Shown: positions 1 to 11,868, counted from the stretch's first letter. The stretch: 64,000 nt of DNA from Echinometra lucunter (GCA_029962745.1 CM057155.1:34754264-34818263), one strand, 5' to 3'. Program-made: numbers and translations. Notes: generated by a model not told the origin, from the sequence alone.

Positions 1-1596
1 TGGGACGCACTGTATATATATATATATACACCTAATACATAAGATTATTGTTCACTGGTCATATTTACTATCAATCTCACAAACTTGTCACAGGGAAAAA
101 GTTACTAAGCTGAAATGATAGTGCCCTTTTTCTCTGCCCTAAGTCAAATGATAGAACAATTTTTCCCTGTGCATGTTACCATGGCACACGACACTTATGC
201 TTGAAGGGACAGTTGACACTAGAGATGAGTTCATGACACATCAGTCTATCATCACCAACTTTGCATTGACACGTTGAATGGCGGACTAGAAATTCCATAC
301 AGCCAAAGATTTATAAACATTTAACAATTAAATTTGAAGTGGGTATGTGCAGGAATACATTTCAGTAAGTTAAGTTTCATTTACTCATTCCAGAAAAATA
401 CAGCAATAAATTTCCTAAATAAAATAAATACTAAATCGTTGTGCGATGAAACACCTGTATATTGCAATCCTTTAATTAGCACTATAATCTGTCGCAACAA
501 GGCTTGGCAGTGATGTCAGTGTGTGCTTTGTTGCACACAGCTACAAATTACAAGCGTTCACACAATGCACTTGTGCATAATTATATGCGTGTGTTTAAGG
601 ATATCGCCTAGATTCAAGCAAATATAACTGTCTTTTATTCCAGATTGGGTGGTTTGCTTCCGTTTGTACGTGATCAAATCCTTAGCAGGTTCAATCAATG
701 TATTCAAATTGAGCACCCAAAGCAGATAAGGTGACACTTGTATGTATTGAAGGTTAAAGATTGTTTTGCTTGCCTGTGTGCTTAGAAAGAAACATTGGGT
801 GCTTCTCCAAACAATGGTCCCACAAACTCTTAAGCAAGTTTGCTTCATCACGTGCATGTTAGCATTTGTAAACTATTCATGGAAGTTGTAGATAAAATGG
901 CGAGACCCTTTCCTCTGTAACAGTTGTCCCACTTTTATGAATAGCCTGTTGGCAAATCTAAGATCCTTGGTCATACTCATCCACATTGTGAGTCACTTCA
1001 TTGTGCTGCCACTCAATCATTAAATCTGATAAGTTATAAATGGAGTTTTTAAAGACCATCTCTTGGCTTTCTTGCCAATTAACAGAATGGTGTTTACTGT
1101 GAAATACACTAAATGTGTCCATTCTCAACATCATCAAAATTCACACTGATGTTGAATATGCTGATGCCAATTCTTCTTTCCTGAAATCAGTAACAGTAGC
1201 ACTTCAAGTTCAAAGGAAGGAAGGGAGGGATAGATTTCATGCTCTAATGCTTGCACAGTGACGTCAGTCCATTCAAATTATGTGAACATGACATCACTAT
1301 GCTTGCTGCACTAAAGCATGAATAATGATAACATGGTGAGGGTAGACACTTTTTGTGTCTGAGTAGATCACATGGTGAGGGTAGACACTGATTTTGGGTG
1401 TTTAATAACTACATTTGTTTGATTTTATGTCTATGATTAATACCATTCTCTTGTTTGCTGTTTTCTTTTCAATGATCGAGGGATGAGTGTTTAATAGTTA
1501 CATTTATAAAATATAAAGTTCAATTTTATGAGTTACACAGCTCTCTGTTAAATGTCCAATTTCAATTGTGACTTTCATTCATTGTTATCTTCTGCT
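1..1596. other. Intergenic and 3' flank, no gene seen
   Basis: AT-rich sequence opening with a short TA microsatellite at about 14-28. It contains a few dispersed direct repeats, for example the phrase around 'catggtgagggtagacact' at about 1333 and 1370. I see no ORF with protein character. The right end is the 3' flank of the minus-strand gene that stops at 1597, and an ATTAAA-type poly(A) signal on the minus strand lies near 1488-1494. Confidence 0.5.
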
Positions 1597-4500
1597 TCAA
1601 CCTTCATTATGTTCTTCACTTGCTTCACCTTCATTATGTTCTTCACTTGCTTCACCTTCATTATGTTCTTCACTTGCTTCACCTTCATTATGTTCTTCAC
1701 TTGCTTCGCCTTCATTATGTTCTTCACTTGCTTCGCCTTTATTATGTTCTTCACTTGGTTCGCCTTCATTATGTTCTTCACTTGGTTCGCTTTCATTATG
1801 TTCTTCACCTCCTTCGCCTTCATTATGTTCTCCTGGCGTGCCTTTTTCATTCTGCCCTGTTTGTACCTCTCTCTCTCCACCTTCCATATCGTCCACTCCG
1901 TCTTCATCAGTAAAATTGTAAATGTCATTCTGATCCTGCAGGTTGCCAGTTACTACTGCAGGCAACTCTGTATATACTGACCTGCATGCTGTATCTGGGC
2001 TGCGTATCTGCAATGTGGTAGAAAAATAGATGCGATATTAAAACAGAGTACATTAAAATAAAAGTTTGCCATTGTGACATTTACCTTGCTTCTCCCCATT
2101 CCAGAAAAATAACAACAAAAACATTTATACCATAAATAGGCCTACATGACACATGTCTCTCCCCCAATAATTCAATTAGCAGTTATTGGGAATAAACTTG
2201 ACATTTCAAATGTCATCAATTTCTAGGTGTTTTTGCACACTGGAACCAGCTGCAAGACTTGGAACGAGACATAATTTCAATTATGTTTGTTGTTGTTGTT
2301 GGTTTTATTTTCCAATGTTATAAAAATAATGATAAAAATATGCACAGTTTACAATGCAATCAACAAGTTTTCAAATGCCACGGCTTGTGCCAAGTCTTTG
2401 AATTCTGTGACAAGAATGTGAAAAATATGTGTTTGGGGTGCTTTTTTCGCCCACAATTTGAGCAAATAAAAAAAAAAATGTTTTATTCCTACTTTGTGCT
2501 AATTAAATTATGATGATATGGAAGTTGTTTGTCAACCACATTGATTAGTGTTGTATTTTTTATGGAGTGGGGGGTAGTGTTTTTTTTATAGTTATACTCT
2601 GTATGGAAATAAGATTGTTTCAGTTGTGCTGGGGAGTGTTCACGCACTAAACATTATGTCAGTTCAGTCATATCAACAATTATTATAGGGAATAAAGGTA
2701 TTGCTTTTAACAGCTGCCTTCAATCTACCATTATTTTTTAACACTGAACAACTCAGCTTCACCTGTTTGTTCTACTTAAAATATTTTACTCTCACAACAC
2801 TGGTACATGATTAATTACATTTTTAATTTTGAAATGACCATCCCAACCAAAGGCAGATGTTAATATTGCTCCCCCTCCCCCCCCCCCCATGATGATTTTT
2901 TAGGTGGTGAAAAAGAAAAAAAAAAGGAAAGGCAAGGATTGACATTCCTACATAACTACGCATGTGATTTCCATTACAAACTCAAAACTACAATTCTAAA
3001 CATGATATTTTAATACACTTAACCGACCCCGGTGGCCCAACCGGCCCTGACAAACAGCCAGCCCATCTGGAAATTTCCCGACCATCCATATGACCAGTCC
3101 GACTATGCATTTCAATCAAAAGTACATACAAATCAAACTGGTTTTATTCAGTTTTAAATCTAAGGAATACTTACATCACTTGCCAATGGCACACCCTCTT
3201 CATTCAATTCTTGATCTGTGATGAATCGGTCTTCAATCACTCGTTTCCATCGTCTTGCCAGCAATGAGGCTACCTTGTCTCTCTTTGTATGATTCTCCAA
3301 GTGGTTTACCAAGGCCGTTATCCCACTGATGTGCGAAAGTGTGACTTTGCCTTTTAAGGATAAAACAAAATAATGGAAAATGTTACAAGAATCAAAAATG
3401 GGGAGGAATGTATTGCCATTCCTTTCAGGGACACTAGTATGGCCCAGATCCACTGCACATTCTAGAAAAATACTGCATTGATCTTGCTGAATGATACATT
3501 AAGCCATTTAAGGGTGATGGAAATTCTTGAAAATACATTTCTTTTCTAACTATTTAATTTGCACTAACTAGCAATTTGAAAAGGAGATATTTCGCACTGA
3601 CACTTTACACATCTTGTCACAAGACTGCCAATTGCCAGAGGTATATAACTCTTGACTCATCCTTATTACTCCAGACAATTCAACATTTTCTTTTCAATAT
3701 TAGGGTGACAAAAAAAAAGAGAAATGTTTGCTACAGCTCAAACATACTGAAATTATGTAGTATTGTTCCATCGCAAAGTCAGGTTAAAAAAATTATAGGT
3801 CTCGTATATGAGATTTATTGGCAGTTCGTAAAATTAAAAGAATATTATGATGTAAACTTTATCACTTGCAGTTGGATTAATAATTGTACACCAGTTGTTT
3901 TGAGAGTATTATGAAAAGTCTAAACATTTTTTTCTTTGGAACCAAGGTCAACATCAATATGTTAAGATATTTCACAATGCCTCCAAAAGACTAATGCAAA
4001 GCTCTTCATGTCATTCATAACTGGCACAATTTCATTACAATTAGAGGTTAATAACTGCGCATCAGTTTTTTTCGGGAGGCATTGTGAAAAATCAAAACAT
4101 TTTCCTTTGGAACCGAGGAATATTCCGAGGGGCGCAGCCCTGAGGGATATTCTCAAGGGCCAAAGCAAAATGTTTTGATTTTTCACAAGGCCCGAAAAAG
4201 AACTGATGCAAAGTTATTAACCTCATTCATAACTGTCAAATTATTTTATGATGTAAAATTTACTTTAAAAAATTACTTTTTTGAAAGCTTTTCCTCCCCG
4301 ATTTAAAAATCAGAAAGGCTATGAGGATTTCACCACAGTCAGGAATCATACAATGTCCAAATATGGTGAGTCGCGCCCGCATAAATTTGTTGGCGTACAG
4401 AACTTCACAAGCATTATAAAGCGTATTTGTTGCTTACATCACACGCGGAAGTCATTATAAGATATCAATGACCTGCATGTGCGTTAGCGTGTTTACAAAT

Positions 4501-6279
4501 AATAAATTGGATTGGATTGCATGGATCGCGATTATTCACGAGGTTATGAATAACCATTAACCACACATTTTAATAGAAAGTAACATTTTGAAGTCTTCCC
4601 TCTCTTTTGAAAGGCAATGACAACAAACAGTCATTCAGTTTTACATGTATTTGTTGATCTAAACCAAAACACTTAAGTTCTTACCAAAGAGCAAGTCACA
4701 CTGTCCATTGGTCCCACTTCGTGGACAGGTGACTTGGATCGGATTGTCGATCAGATACTGATATCTGACACCCCCGTAAACCTGTGTAAAAAGAAACAGT
4801 ATTTATATCAGATCAGGGTTGGCAATTTCCCGGGAAATACTAGTATTTCCCGGGAAATACTAGTATTTCCCGCCTTAGTGGGAAATACTGGGCAATACTG
4901 AGAAATATTTGGGAAATACTATATGGAGGGGGGTATATGTCAAAAAATGCCTCAGAAAACAACTCCTTGCCTGATTAGCTTTCATTTTAACTGGTCCGGG
5001 AAATGTTTTGATACTTCTTGGCTACAATATGCATGACTGTATTTACAATACAAATTCGTATACAGACATCGTGATTTGAGGAAATGACCAGTATATTGCT
5101 ATAGAAAGTATGTTATTTTGGTAAATCTGCTACATAGACCCCCTGTCAAATTTAATGTCTTAAATTGATTGTCATGGTATTTTATACATTCAGGAAGCAT
5201 TTCAGTGCTTTTTTCACTCTGGAAATAACTTTTTTTTGAGTATTTCCCCTTTTGACCAAAATTTCATGGCCGGTATTTATTGGTAAATACCGGTATTTAC
5301 CGCCCAGTATTTACCACCCCGGTATTTACCGGCCAACCCTGTATCAGATTGCTGCCTTGAATCAATACCTGACTGCGGACAAATCATATGCTTGGGAGCT
5401 CTTGGGCGAACATAAAGCTTACAAGTCAACAATTACAGTATGTATAATTACAGGTCTTGCTTACCTATAAAATGATTTCTTTGCCAGAGATTTTTTTAAT
5501 ATCCAAAATGAACTGAAATATTGTATTTCAATCACTTTCACAAATGCACTTAAAAATAAGTAGAAGTGTAACAAAATTGGTATGTAATAAATTTCCCAAG
5601 TTAATATTAAATAAGGTTCACAAGATTTTTGTTTTATTTCATCCACAGCAATTAAACATATATATTTCATATTTATGTGCAAGTGGGCAGTCCAGAACAC
5701 ACTGTATGACATACATGCACAGGTTTTTCCTTGCAATTAATCAGCTGACTAATTGTTTTAAATTATCATTCTTGTAACCGATGCCTCCAGTACAAATAAA
5801 ACGCTATGTGTTGAATAAATCTCACTTACTTTTACTGCATTCTCTCTCAATCTTCGAAATCTCTCTCTATCTCCGTCTGTCAATACCTCATCACATGATC
5901 TGCTCCATGTGCTAATGAAATCTTTTTTCCTCCCACTTTGTGTTTCCGCCTCCCTCAACCCGCACCTGAATTTGAGTACTTCGCAACGATCTTCTGTTTA
6001 CAGAGATAAAGTAGACAAAATAAAAATTAACTCTGTTGAAAGAGAATTGTGGATTTGCCAATAATTTTCTTTCAACCATTGTTAGGAATATTGCATGAAA
6101 CACTTTTAACAACTTTACATGTTTTGATCTCTCTCTCTTAACTTATGATCACTTTTTTGTTGCTGCTGTCTAATCCTCATTAACAGGTACATAATTAAAA
6201 ATGTCTGATACACACTACTTACCAGACGATCTTTTCCTCCTGCTGTTTCCAATGTCATCATCTTCATCTGGGGTTACAA
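1597..6279 (-). CDS. Multi-exon host gene, unrecognised product with possible TFIIS-N-like helical region and acidic C-terminal repeats (5' incomplete)
   Basis: I read five exons on the minus strand, joined by GT-AG junctions with matching phases: 6279-6223, 5993-5830, 4781-4685, 3350-3175 and 2007-1597. The first visible exon is acidic and then basic (RRKR, a possible nuclear signal). The second is charged (WSRSCDEVLTDGDRERFRRL). The third carries two cysteines (TCPRSGTNGQC). The fourth has a helical stretch ending VASLLARRWKRVIED, which resembles the end of a TFIIS N-terminal (LW) domain (SLAKxLVxKWKxLV). That domain name is tentative. The last exon is acidic and finishes in about nine 9-residue EHNEGEASE-like repeats before a TGA at 1597-1599. 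An ATTAAA lies about 100 bp downstream. Upstream exons must lie above 6279 and were not found. A nuclear or chromatin role would fit, but it is a guess. The exon structure is well supported and the function is unknown. Confidence 0.72.
1600..1845 (-). repeat. 27-bp coding minisatellite
   Basis: About nine tandem copies of a 27-bp unit (plus strand: ttcattatgttcttcacttg followed by cttcgcc or cttcacc). Because the unit is a multiple of three it stays in frame and encodes EHNEGEASE-like acidic repeats at the C-terminus of the minus-strand gene. The copies nearest the stop codon are identical or nearly so. Those further upstream have drifted (EPSEEHNES, EGGEEHNES). Confidence 0.9.
2008..3174. 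other. Intron 4 of the minus-strand gene
   Basis: AT-rich intron sequence with poly-A, poly-T and poly-C tracts (poly-C near 2874-2888). No coding signal or recognisable mobile element is visible. Confidence 0.5.
4044..4224. repeat. Foldback (MITE-like) element in intron
   Basis: Imperfect inverted repeat: 'gaggttaataact' at 4044 pairs with 'agttattaacctc' ending at 4224. The arms continue inward through 'catcagttttt', 'tgtgaaaaatcaaaaca' and their complements, with a GC-rich loop near 4125-4145. Similar AT-rich text ('ttcataact...') lies on both sides. A diverged single arm is visible just upstream at about 3910-4010, so the family may be nested here. It has no coding capacity. Confidence 0.65.
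4814..5341. mobile_element. Non-autonomous hAT-type element (528 bp) with perfect 8-bp TSD
   Basis: The ends are CAGGGTTGGC and GCCAACCCTG, matching the CAGRG-type termini of hAT elements. It is flanked by a perfect 8-bp target duplication TATCAGAT (4806-4813 and 5342-5349), the hallmark length for hAT. The subterminal sequence is full of 'gggaaatact' / 'agtatttccc' motifs near the left end and 'ggtatttacc' motifs near the right end. These could be transposase-binding repeats (inference). There is no transposase ORF. It lies in the intron between exons 4781-4685 and 5993-5830 of the minus-strand gene. Confidence 0.9.
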
Positions 6280-7949
6280 CTGATGATTTGTAAAAGAAAA
6301 AAAAAGTTTATCAGTGTCATTTAATTTGAAAATTACAAGAATTGCTCATTTTACTCCAAACGACATGCATGCATTGGCTTCATATTGAAGAGTAGCTCTT
6401 GGTCAGAGCCCTCGGAGTCACTAAAGACATGAAGATTTACCAACCTATCTACCATTTCTTGTGTAGTTTTGTCCATATATTGCCCCAAACACCCCCTCTC
6501 CATCTGCTATTGATTGGGAACCACAGGCCCATCATTTGCTCAGGACCTGAAAATACAGTCCATCCACTGCAAAGCCACATACTAGTATAGATATAGTGAA
6601 TGCCATGAGGGGCAATAGTTGTTTCTAAAGCTTGAGGGGGCCTTCCATCCAGCTATGACCCCGAGGCTTGCCGAGGGGTCATAGCTGGATGGAAGGCCCC
6701 CGAGAGCCTTTAGAAACAACTATGCCCCGAATATTAAGGCAGTCACTATATATTTTATATAACGAAGAAAAACTCTGACATGTTTTGTTTTTCTCCGGTC
6801 ATACGTCCATTTAGCTGAGGGGTCATAGTAGGATGGAAGGCCCCCCAGTCGAGGCTTTAAAAACAACTACAGTGTAGCATACTGAACAAAACAAAAACAA
6901 AAAAATAAATCAATGAAAGGTTCTGATACTTACCAAATATAATAAATACATTGTAGTCTATACATTTCAAAATCCTTCACAACGGTGTCTGCGCTCGCAC
7001 AAAACACGGATTGACTGCCGTTGAAAAAATGACTATTGAAAACGACTATTGAACGATGACTATGAACGCTCAGCTTCCCTGGCCAGCCCTGGCTAAAACT
7101 ATGACCAGACTTTTGACCAATCAGAGGACAGGATTATTCAACATTCTTAGCATGAGTTATATAATATACTATAGACTCATTATATCACCACTACACTCTA
7201 GCCTATACTGTTAAGAAATGACCAGTCACTTATATCCAACTCCTCAGATGCCAACTGGCTCCCACATGCTAACAGCAAGTCAACAGAAACATCTCCAAGG
7301 CCGAGATCCAGCCGAGGCCGTCAGGCCGAGGAAAATACGAGGGTGGTGACTGATAATGGGATCTTTTGGCCTTGTTGTGGAGTAGGGAGTAGGGAGGGAT
7401 GATTGGAACTTTCTGATATTGAACCATGTCCAGCTCTGGAGCAGGGCTAATTGAAGAGTGCATAATTTCAATACTATTTGTATTTTAGTCATTGAATAGA
7501 CTCTGTACCCGTTAGAGTCAGAGATTGCCTGGTGCGTAAGACAAATAATTGTAGTCTGTCATACCTGTTCATGTCATGGCCTGTATCTTTCATCCCAAGA
7601 CAACCAGACGTTATCGGGACAGGGTCTATACAGTGGCAGCTGCTAATTTTGGGGTATATGCTTCCAATTGGTTTTTGTAATGCATCCAGTTTTAATGCTT
7701 GGAAGTCTCTTGTCAAGTCTCTTGATGGGGTCAAGGTCATGCAGAGGTCATAAAGATCAAAAATGTGATTTGGCTATGAAATACATGTTCTCCCACACAG
7801 TTAATGACAAGTCATAACATTGACCTTCATCTGACCTTTGACCTCACCACAGTGTCAAGAAAGTGATTTGGTTATAAAATGTACCTTCTATAAACAACTG
7901 CCAGCTAGGTTCATATCTCACTGAGATCTAGTTTTTGTTTACCTTTTAG
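6280..7949. other. Upstream or intronic sequence with foldbacks, no gene seen
   Basis: No convincing coding exon. It holds the foldback at 6589-6756, a related partial arm at about 6815-6870 ('aggggtcatagtaggatggaaggcccccc'), and a GC-richer patch at 7300-7345. Further exons of the minus-strand gene may lie here but could not be identified. Confidence 0.4.
6589..6756. repeat. Foldback (MITE-like) palindromic element
   Basis: Long inverted repeat: 'ggggcaatagttgtttctaa' at about 6608 pairs with 'tttagaaacaactatgcccc' at about 6708, and the inner arms 'ggccttccatccagctatga' and their complement meet at a short loop near 6662-6675. The outer ends 'atatagtga' and 'tcactatat' extend the pairing. 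It is non-coding and similar in style to the 4044-4224 foldback. Confidence 0.75.
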
Positions 7950-8242
7950 GGACAATCTTTGAGAAGTTCGTCAGCTGCTCAAATGCAACCATCAATACTA
8001 TCTACATCATGTGCAATCGTCGTCACCTCCTCCCCATGAAGCTTGTAGGTCACATTGATTTTGCATCTGCCGATGCGGAAGCTTTCTTCACATCTTTAAT
8101 GAAAGCTGCAGGATCCTGGCATTTTATCTCAGACAAGATGAACATCCGTGATTGTTTTCTTCCTCCTGCACTGCTTGTGCAGGAGATGAAGAAAGTTTTG
8201 CTTCTATTAATGCAAGAAGAAGATAAAATAAATTTATTGTGA
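7950..8242 (+). CDS. Possible terminal exon of an unrecognised gene
   Basis: A pyrimidine-rich acceptor (tttgtttaccttttag, ending 7949) opens a frame of about 97 codons that runs from TIFEKFVSCSNATINTIYIM to a TGA after DKINLL. An AATAAA overlaps the end (about 8226-8231). Composition is protein-like, with balanced hydrophobic and charged residues and several Met and Cys, and amphipathic helices at the end (VQEMKKVLLLLMQEEDK). I do not recognise the family and no upstream exon was found. It could be a real 3' exon or a remnant. Confidence 0.4.
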
Positions 8243-8929
8243 GTCCAGCATATCACTAGCATTTGGTCAGGTTAAGACAGTAGAAAGTGGTTACATGAAG
8301 TACTTGTTTGGATATGGAGGAAATTTCACACACAAAAAATGGACAAGTATGCACCTTAAAGGAAATGGCCTTCTCACCAATTTTTTTCTCCTTTTTTAAA
8401 ATCATGCACTGATAAAGATTGTGTCATTCTTGGCCAAATTTTGACTTTTCGAACTACATTGGCATTCCATTGGCTGACAGGAAGCATGATTTGTTGTAAT
8501 TCACATGCAGTGCTCTACACAATTCGCTGTTTATTAGCATTTTGATCATGCTTCTGAATTTTCTTTTTCTCCGAGTTCATAATTATTCAATACGGAACCA
8601 CCATACGTCATCCTTTGCTGATGATCTGATCCCTGTGGTGAAGGTGATCTTGATTAAAATAAAGCAAGCATTTTTTAAAATGCATAATGTATGTAGATTA
8701 GATTTACACATATCCAGTAAAAAAACATGATGGAACTGGAAAAAGATAAGGATTTAAGACACGGTCTCACATTGAAGGATCGTGTACAAGTAAACCTCTG
8801 GATATCTTAAAGTAGGATTGGATGCATGTAATATTATTCAACACACAACAAAATGTACATCTGCAGAATATGTGAGATGCACCAGCTCACTAGCAGACAA
8901 ACCACCTGCATTCAGCATGCTTGTGGTAC
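8243..8929. other. Intergenic, nothing recognised
   Basis: AT-rich sequence leading into an assembly gap. The long X-filled frames that cross the gap are artefacts of N translation. Confidence 0.5.
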
Positions 8930-9429
8930 NNNNNNNNNNNNNNNNNNNNNNNNNNNNNNNNNNNNNNNNNNNNNNNNNNNNNNNNNNNNNNNNNNNNNNN
9001 NNNNNNNNNNNNNNNNNNNNNNNNNNNNNNNNNNNNNNNNNNNNNNNNNNNNNNNNNNNNNNNNNNNNNNNNNNNNNNNNNNNNNNNNNNNNNNNNNNNN
9101 NNNNNNNNNNNNNNNNNNNNNNNNNNNNNNNNNNNNNNNNNNNNNNNNNNNNNNNNNNNNNNNNNNNNNNNNNNNNNNNNNNNNNNNNNNNNNNNNNNNN
9201 NNNNNNNNNNNNNNNNNNNNNNNNNNNNNNNNNNNNNNNNNNNNNNNNNNNNNNNNNNNNNNNNNNNNNNNNNNNNNNNNNNNNNNNNNNNNNNNNNNNN
9301 NNNNNNNNNNNNNNNNNNNNNNNNNNNNNNNNNNNNNNNNNNNNNNNNNNNNNNNNNNNNNNNNNNNNNNNNNNNNNNNNNNNNNNNNNNNNNNNNNNNN
9401 NNNNNNNNNNNNNNNNNNNNNNNNNNNNN
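8930..9429. other. Assembly gap (500 N)
   Basis: Exactly 500 N, the same length as the other two gaps in the window, so this is a fixed-size placeholder and the true distance is unknown. Confidence 0.98.
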
Positions 9430-10179
9430 ATTGAAAGTGACACAGAAAGTTGATGAAAACCATTAAATTATTCCAATGCTAATATTTTGAACATTAAATC
9501 TTTGCTTATGACCTTATATCATTAGAATGTTGAAAATTTTGAATAGGTGGCTCAAAATTAAAAGATTTCAGTCCATTTCATTCCCTTTTTCTACCATATA
9601 CTGAGAGATCTATGTTAGTTTTGGGAAATTACCCCATTGCCATGGTAACAGTCAGAGGTGGCTTTTTATAAATGGCAACAAGTAGATTCATGTTCAGCAA
9701 CCCAAGTAGGAAAATAGTGGAAAAAATCCCACAGAAAATTTTAATCATTCCTGCAAACTGCCACATAATATTTGTCACTTGCTTCCTTTTGTCAAAATAT
9801 TATGATAATATGAGTGCAAAATGAATGTTGCATTCATAGATACTTATTCATTTTACTTAAATGTAAATTCAATGTAAAGTTGCTCAGAATTCCTCCTAAT
9901 ATTGTGAATGTACATGCATGTTTGTATATTTTTAAACCATGAGATTGGTTGCAATTAATTTTTTTAGTGGTTGGATGTTTTTATCGCGTATTACATGAAA
10001 ATGTATTGTTGATGCATTTGGAAGATTGTATGAATCCATTTATGAATGGAAATAAAATCATAATACACACAATTCTTTACATGTATGTGTATGTGTCAAA
10101 GAGTGTGTCCTATCTAACACAATTGGTTGCGTAAAATGAAAATTCAACAGCTAATGTTTAAGTATTAAACACCTATTGT
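9430..10179. other. Intergenic, nothing recognised
   Basis: AT-rich sequence without a convincing ORF, exon or repeat boundary. Confidence 0.5.
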
Positions 10180-10380
10180 GAAAAATGTCTACACCACCTG
10201 GCTGTGTAAATTTATGGTTACACAATTCCTGTGTAGAAATGTACACAATCGCGACTTAAAAAGTTACACAACCCGGGTTGTGTAGTTTTTACACATTTGT
10301 TGCTGGGTTCATATATGATACAGCGGCTGTGTAAGAATTTACAGAAGTTGTGTAAGATTTTATGCAGCCAGATTAACAGT
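10180..10380. repeat. TGTGTAA/TTACACA-rich inverted-repeat block
   Basis: The motif TGTGTA or its complement recurs about ten times in 200 bp. A perfect 20-bp palindrome (TACACAACCCGGGTTGTGTA) lies at 10265-10284. Terminal text 'ggctgtgtaa' recurs internally. This looks like a small non-autonomous element or a decayed inverted-repeat array. No target duplication could be assigned. Confidence 0.5.
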
Positions 10381-10419
10381 GTAGCCTCTCTCTCAGACTT
10401 GATATATTTCTATCTTTAG

Positions 10420-10540
10420 TTTCACATTTCTTCATGATGTGATACTGAATGATATGAGTAAGATACAAGTAGATCTTACATCCTTTGCAAAGAGAGTGGT
10501 GGCTAACTACATCATTACTTATTTATTGATAGGGGTGTTG
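10420..10540 (+). pseudogene. Isolated SAMD3-like exon fragment (low certainty)
   Basis: After an acceptor-like 'tttctatctttag' (ends 10419) the frame reads FLHDVILNDMSKIQVDLTSF and then AKRVVANYIITYLL. The start matches, at nucleotide and protein level, a second site at 31932 (PYDVILKDMDRK) that sits just upstream of the SAMD3-like exons at 33809-40805. I infer that both are copies of the exon following the SAM domain in that family. Here no donor is evident and the exon runs into a degenerate repeat block, so it is probably a broken copy. Confidence 0.35.
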
Positions 10541-10549
10541 CTTCTGGTT

Positions 10550-11010
10550 GCTCCCTTACCCAATCGAAAGGTTAAGGTAGCATTTCCTTAATCTTTCATT
10601 AACATTTAAAGGTTAATGTTTGAATTTTCTAACCTTTCTTACTAGTTAAGGTTAACGAACTGGGAATGCTTAACCTTTGCCTTTACATCTAACCTTTCAG
10701 GACATGTCCCTAGCATTTATAAATATTCCAAACCTTTCGCTGAAAGTTTTTAGCCTTGGCAGAAATTTTCTAAGTCCTAACCTTTATTGTGGGAAACCGC
10801 TAAACCTTATGTCCAAAAAGTTTCTAAGTCTTAACCTTTAGTTTGAAAAATCTAAGTCCTAACCTTTATTAGTGGGAAACCGCTAACCTTTGTCCAAAAA
10901 TTTTCTAAGTCCTAACCTTTAGTGGAAAAAATCTAAGTCTTTAGCCTTTAAAGGTTAGGACTTAGAATTTTTTTGGGGAAAGGCTTAGCACTTAGATTTT
11001 TTTTTCACTT
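10550..11010. repeat. Degenerate repeat block based on CTAACCTTT / CTAAGTCCTAACC
   Basis: At least eight variants of 'ctaagtcctaacctttagt' and 'gggaaaccgctaacctt' occur in direct orientation. They then turn into the complement ('aaaggttaggacttag') near 10945-10965, giving an inverted end. Unit spacing is irregular (about 30-60 bp). No coding potential. Confidence 0.7.
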
Positions 11011-11535
11011 TTAGGTTACAAAATAATGTAGTACTACCTGTCCAAAAAAATGTCTAGATTTTACTTGTGGTCAACATGAAGATCAACAAATATTGGTTTT
11101 CACACATTTTGACTGGTAATTCCACTAGAGTTGCTTTTTTTACAATTGCAATTTTTTCTTTCTAGTTTCGAACATTTCCAATCAATTTCATCTAATGCTT
11201 TGTCAAAAGCTGTTGTGTTTTTTGAGGAAATGGAATTCAAGTCTTTGAAAATATTAAAACTCACCCTAGGCGTACTACTGAAAAAGTCAAAATTTTCGCT
11301 AGAAGAAATTTTCGCGATTGTGAAGATTTTGTCAATTGCGCAAGAATTAAATTTTCACGTTTGATATTGATATGTAGAACCTAATGCAAAGGGTTATATT
11401 CGCGAGTTTTTATTTCAAGATTTCATGTCCACTCACGAAATTCGCGAAATAAAAACTTGCAAAAAATTTCTACTTTTACAGAACTCTTAACAATGTGTCA
11501 GACAATAACTTTTATTGCTTGAACACAATGTAAAA
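11011..11535. other. Intergenic, nothing recognised
   Basis: AT-rich with a short ORF at 11131-11364 that has no recognisable features. A weak inverted motif 'ttcgcg' / 'cgcgaa' recurs near 11310-11450. Confidence 0.4.
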
Positions 11536-11868
11536 TAACCAGCATAGACATAGCAGTTGGGGGCAATCACCACCAGATCACCGTGACACAGGCGGCCAGC
11601 GACGGCACGGCGATCCAGGCGGCCAGCATAGACACAGCAGCTGGGGGCAATCCCCACCAGAGCACAGGCGTCAACGACGGCACAGCGACCCAGGCGCCAG
11701 CTAGACACAGCAGCTGGGGCAATCCCACCAGAGCACCGCAACCCAGGCGGCCAGCATAGACACAGCAGCTGGGGCAATCCCACCAGAGCACCGCGACCCA
11801 GGCGCCCAGCATACACACAGGAGCTGGGCAATCACCACCAGAGCACCGGCGACCCAGGAAGTGGAAAA
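11536..11868. repeat. GC-rich minisatellite, about 55-66-bp unit
   Basis: Five to six tandem copies of a unit containing 'agcatagacacagcagctgg', 'gggcaatc.ccaccagagcac' and 'gacccaggcggcc'. The repeats give overlapping antisense frames rich in Leu, Gly and Ala that I consider non-coding. The GC content is far above the surrounding DNA. Confidence 0.8.

Noticed and set aside
1552..1980. Plus-strand frames with FTCFTFIMFF-like repeats
   Set aside because: Antisense of the minus-strand acidic coding repeat, which has exon borders and phase support.
8818..9466. Long open frames across the 8930-9429 gap (and similar ones at 22298-23128 and 58963-59660)
   Set aside because: They consist almost entirely of translated N and have no coding meaning.
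10550..11010. CRISPR-like array of short repeats
   Set aside because: Repeat units are degenerate, spacing is irregular, and the window is eukaryotic.
11487..11831. Minus-strand repeated Leu/Gly/Ala frame
   Set aside because: A minisatellite read as protein. Unit length varies and frames shift, and there are no splice or start signals.
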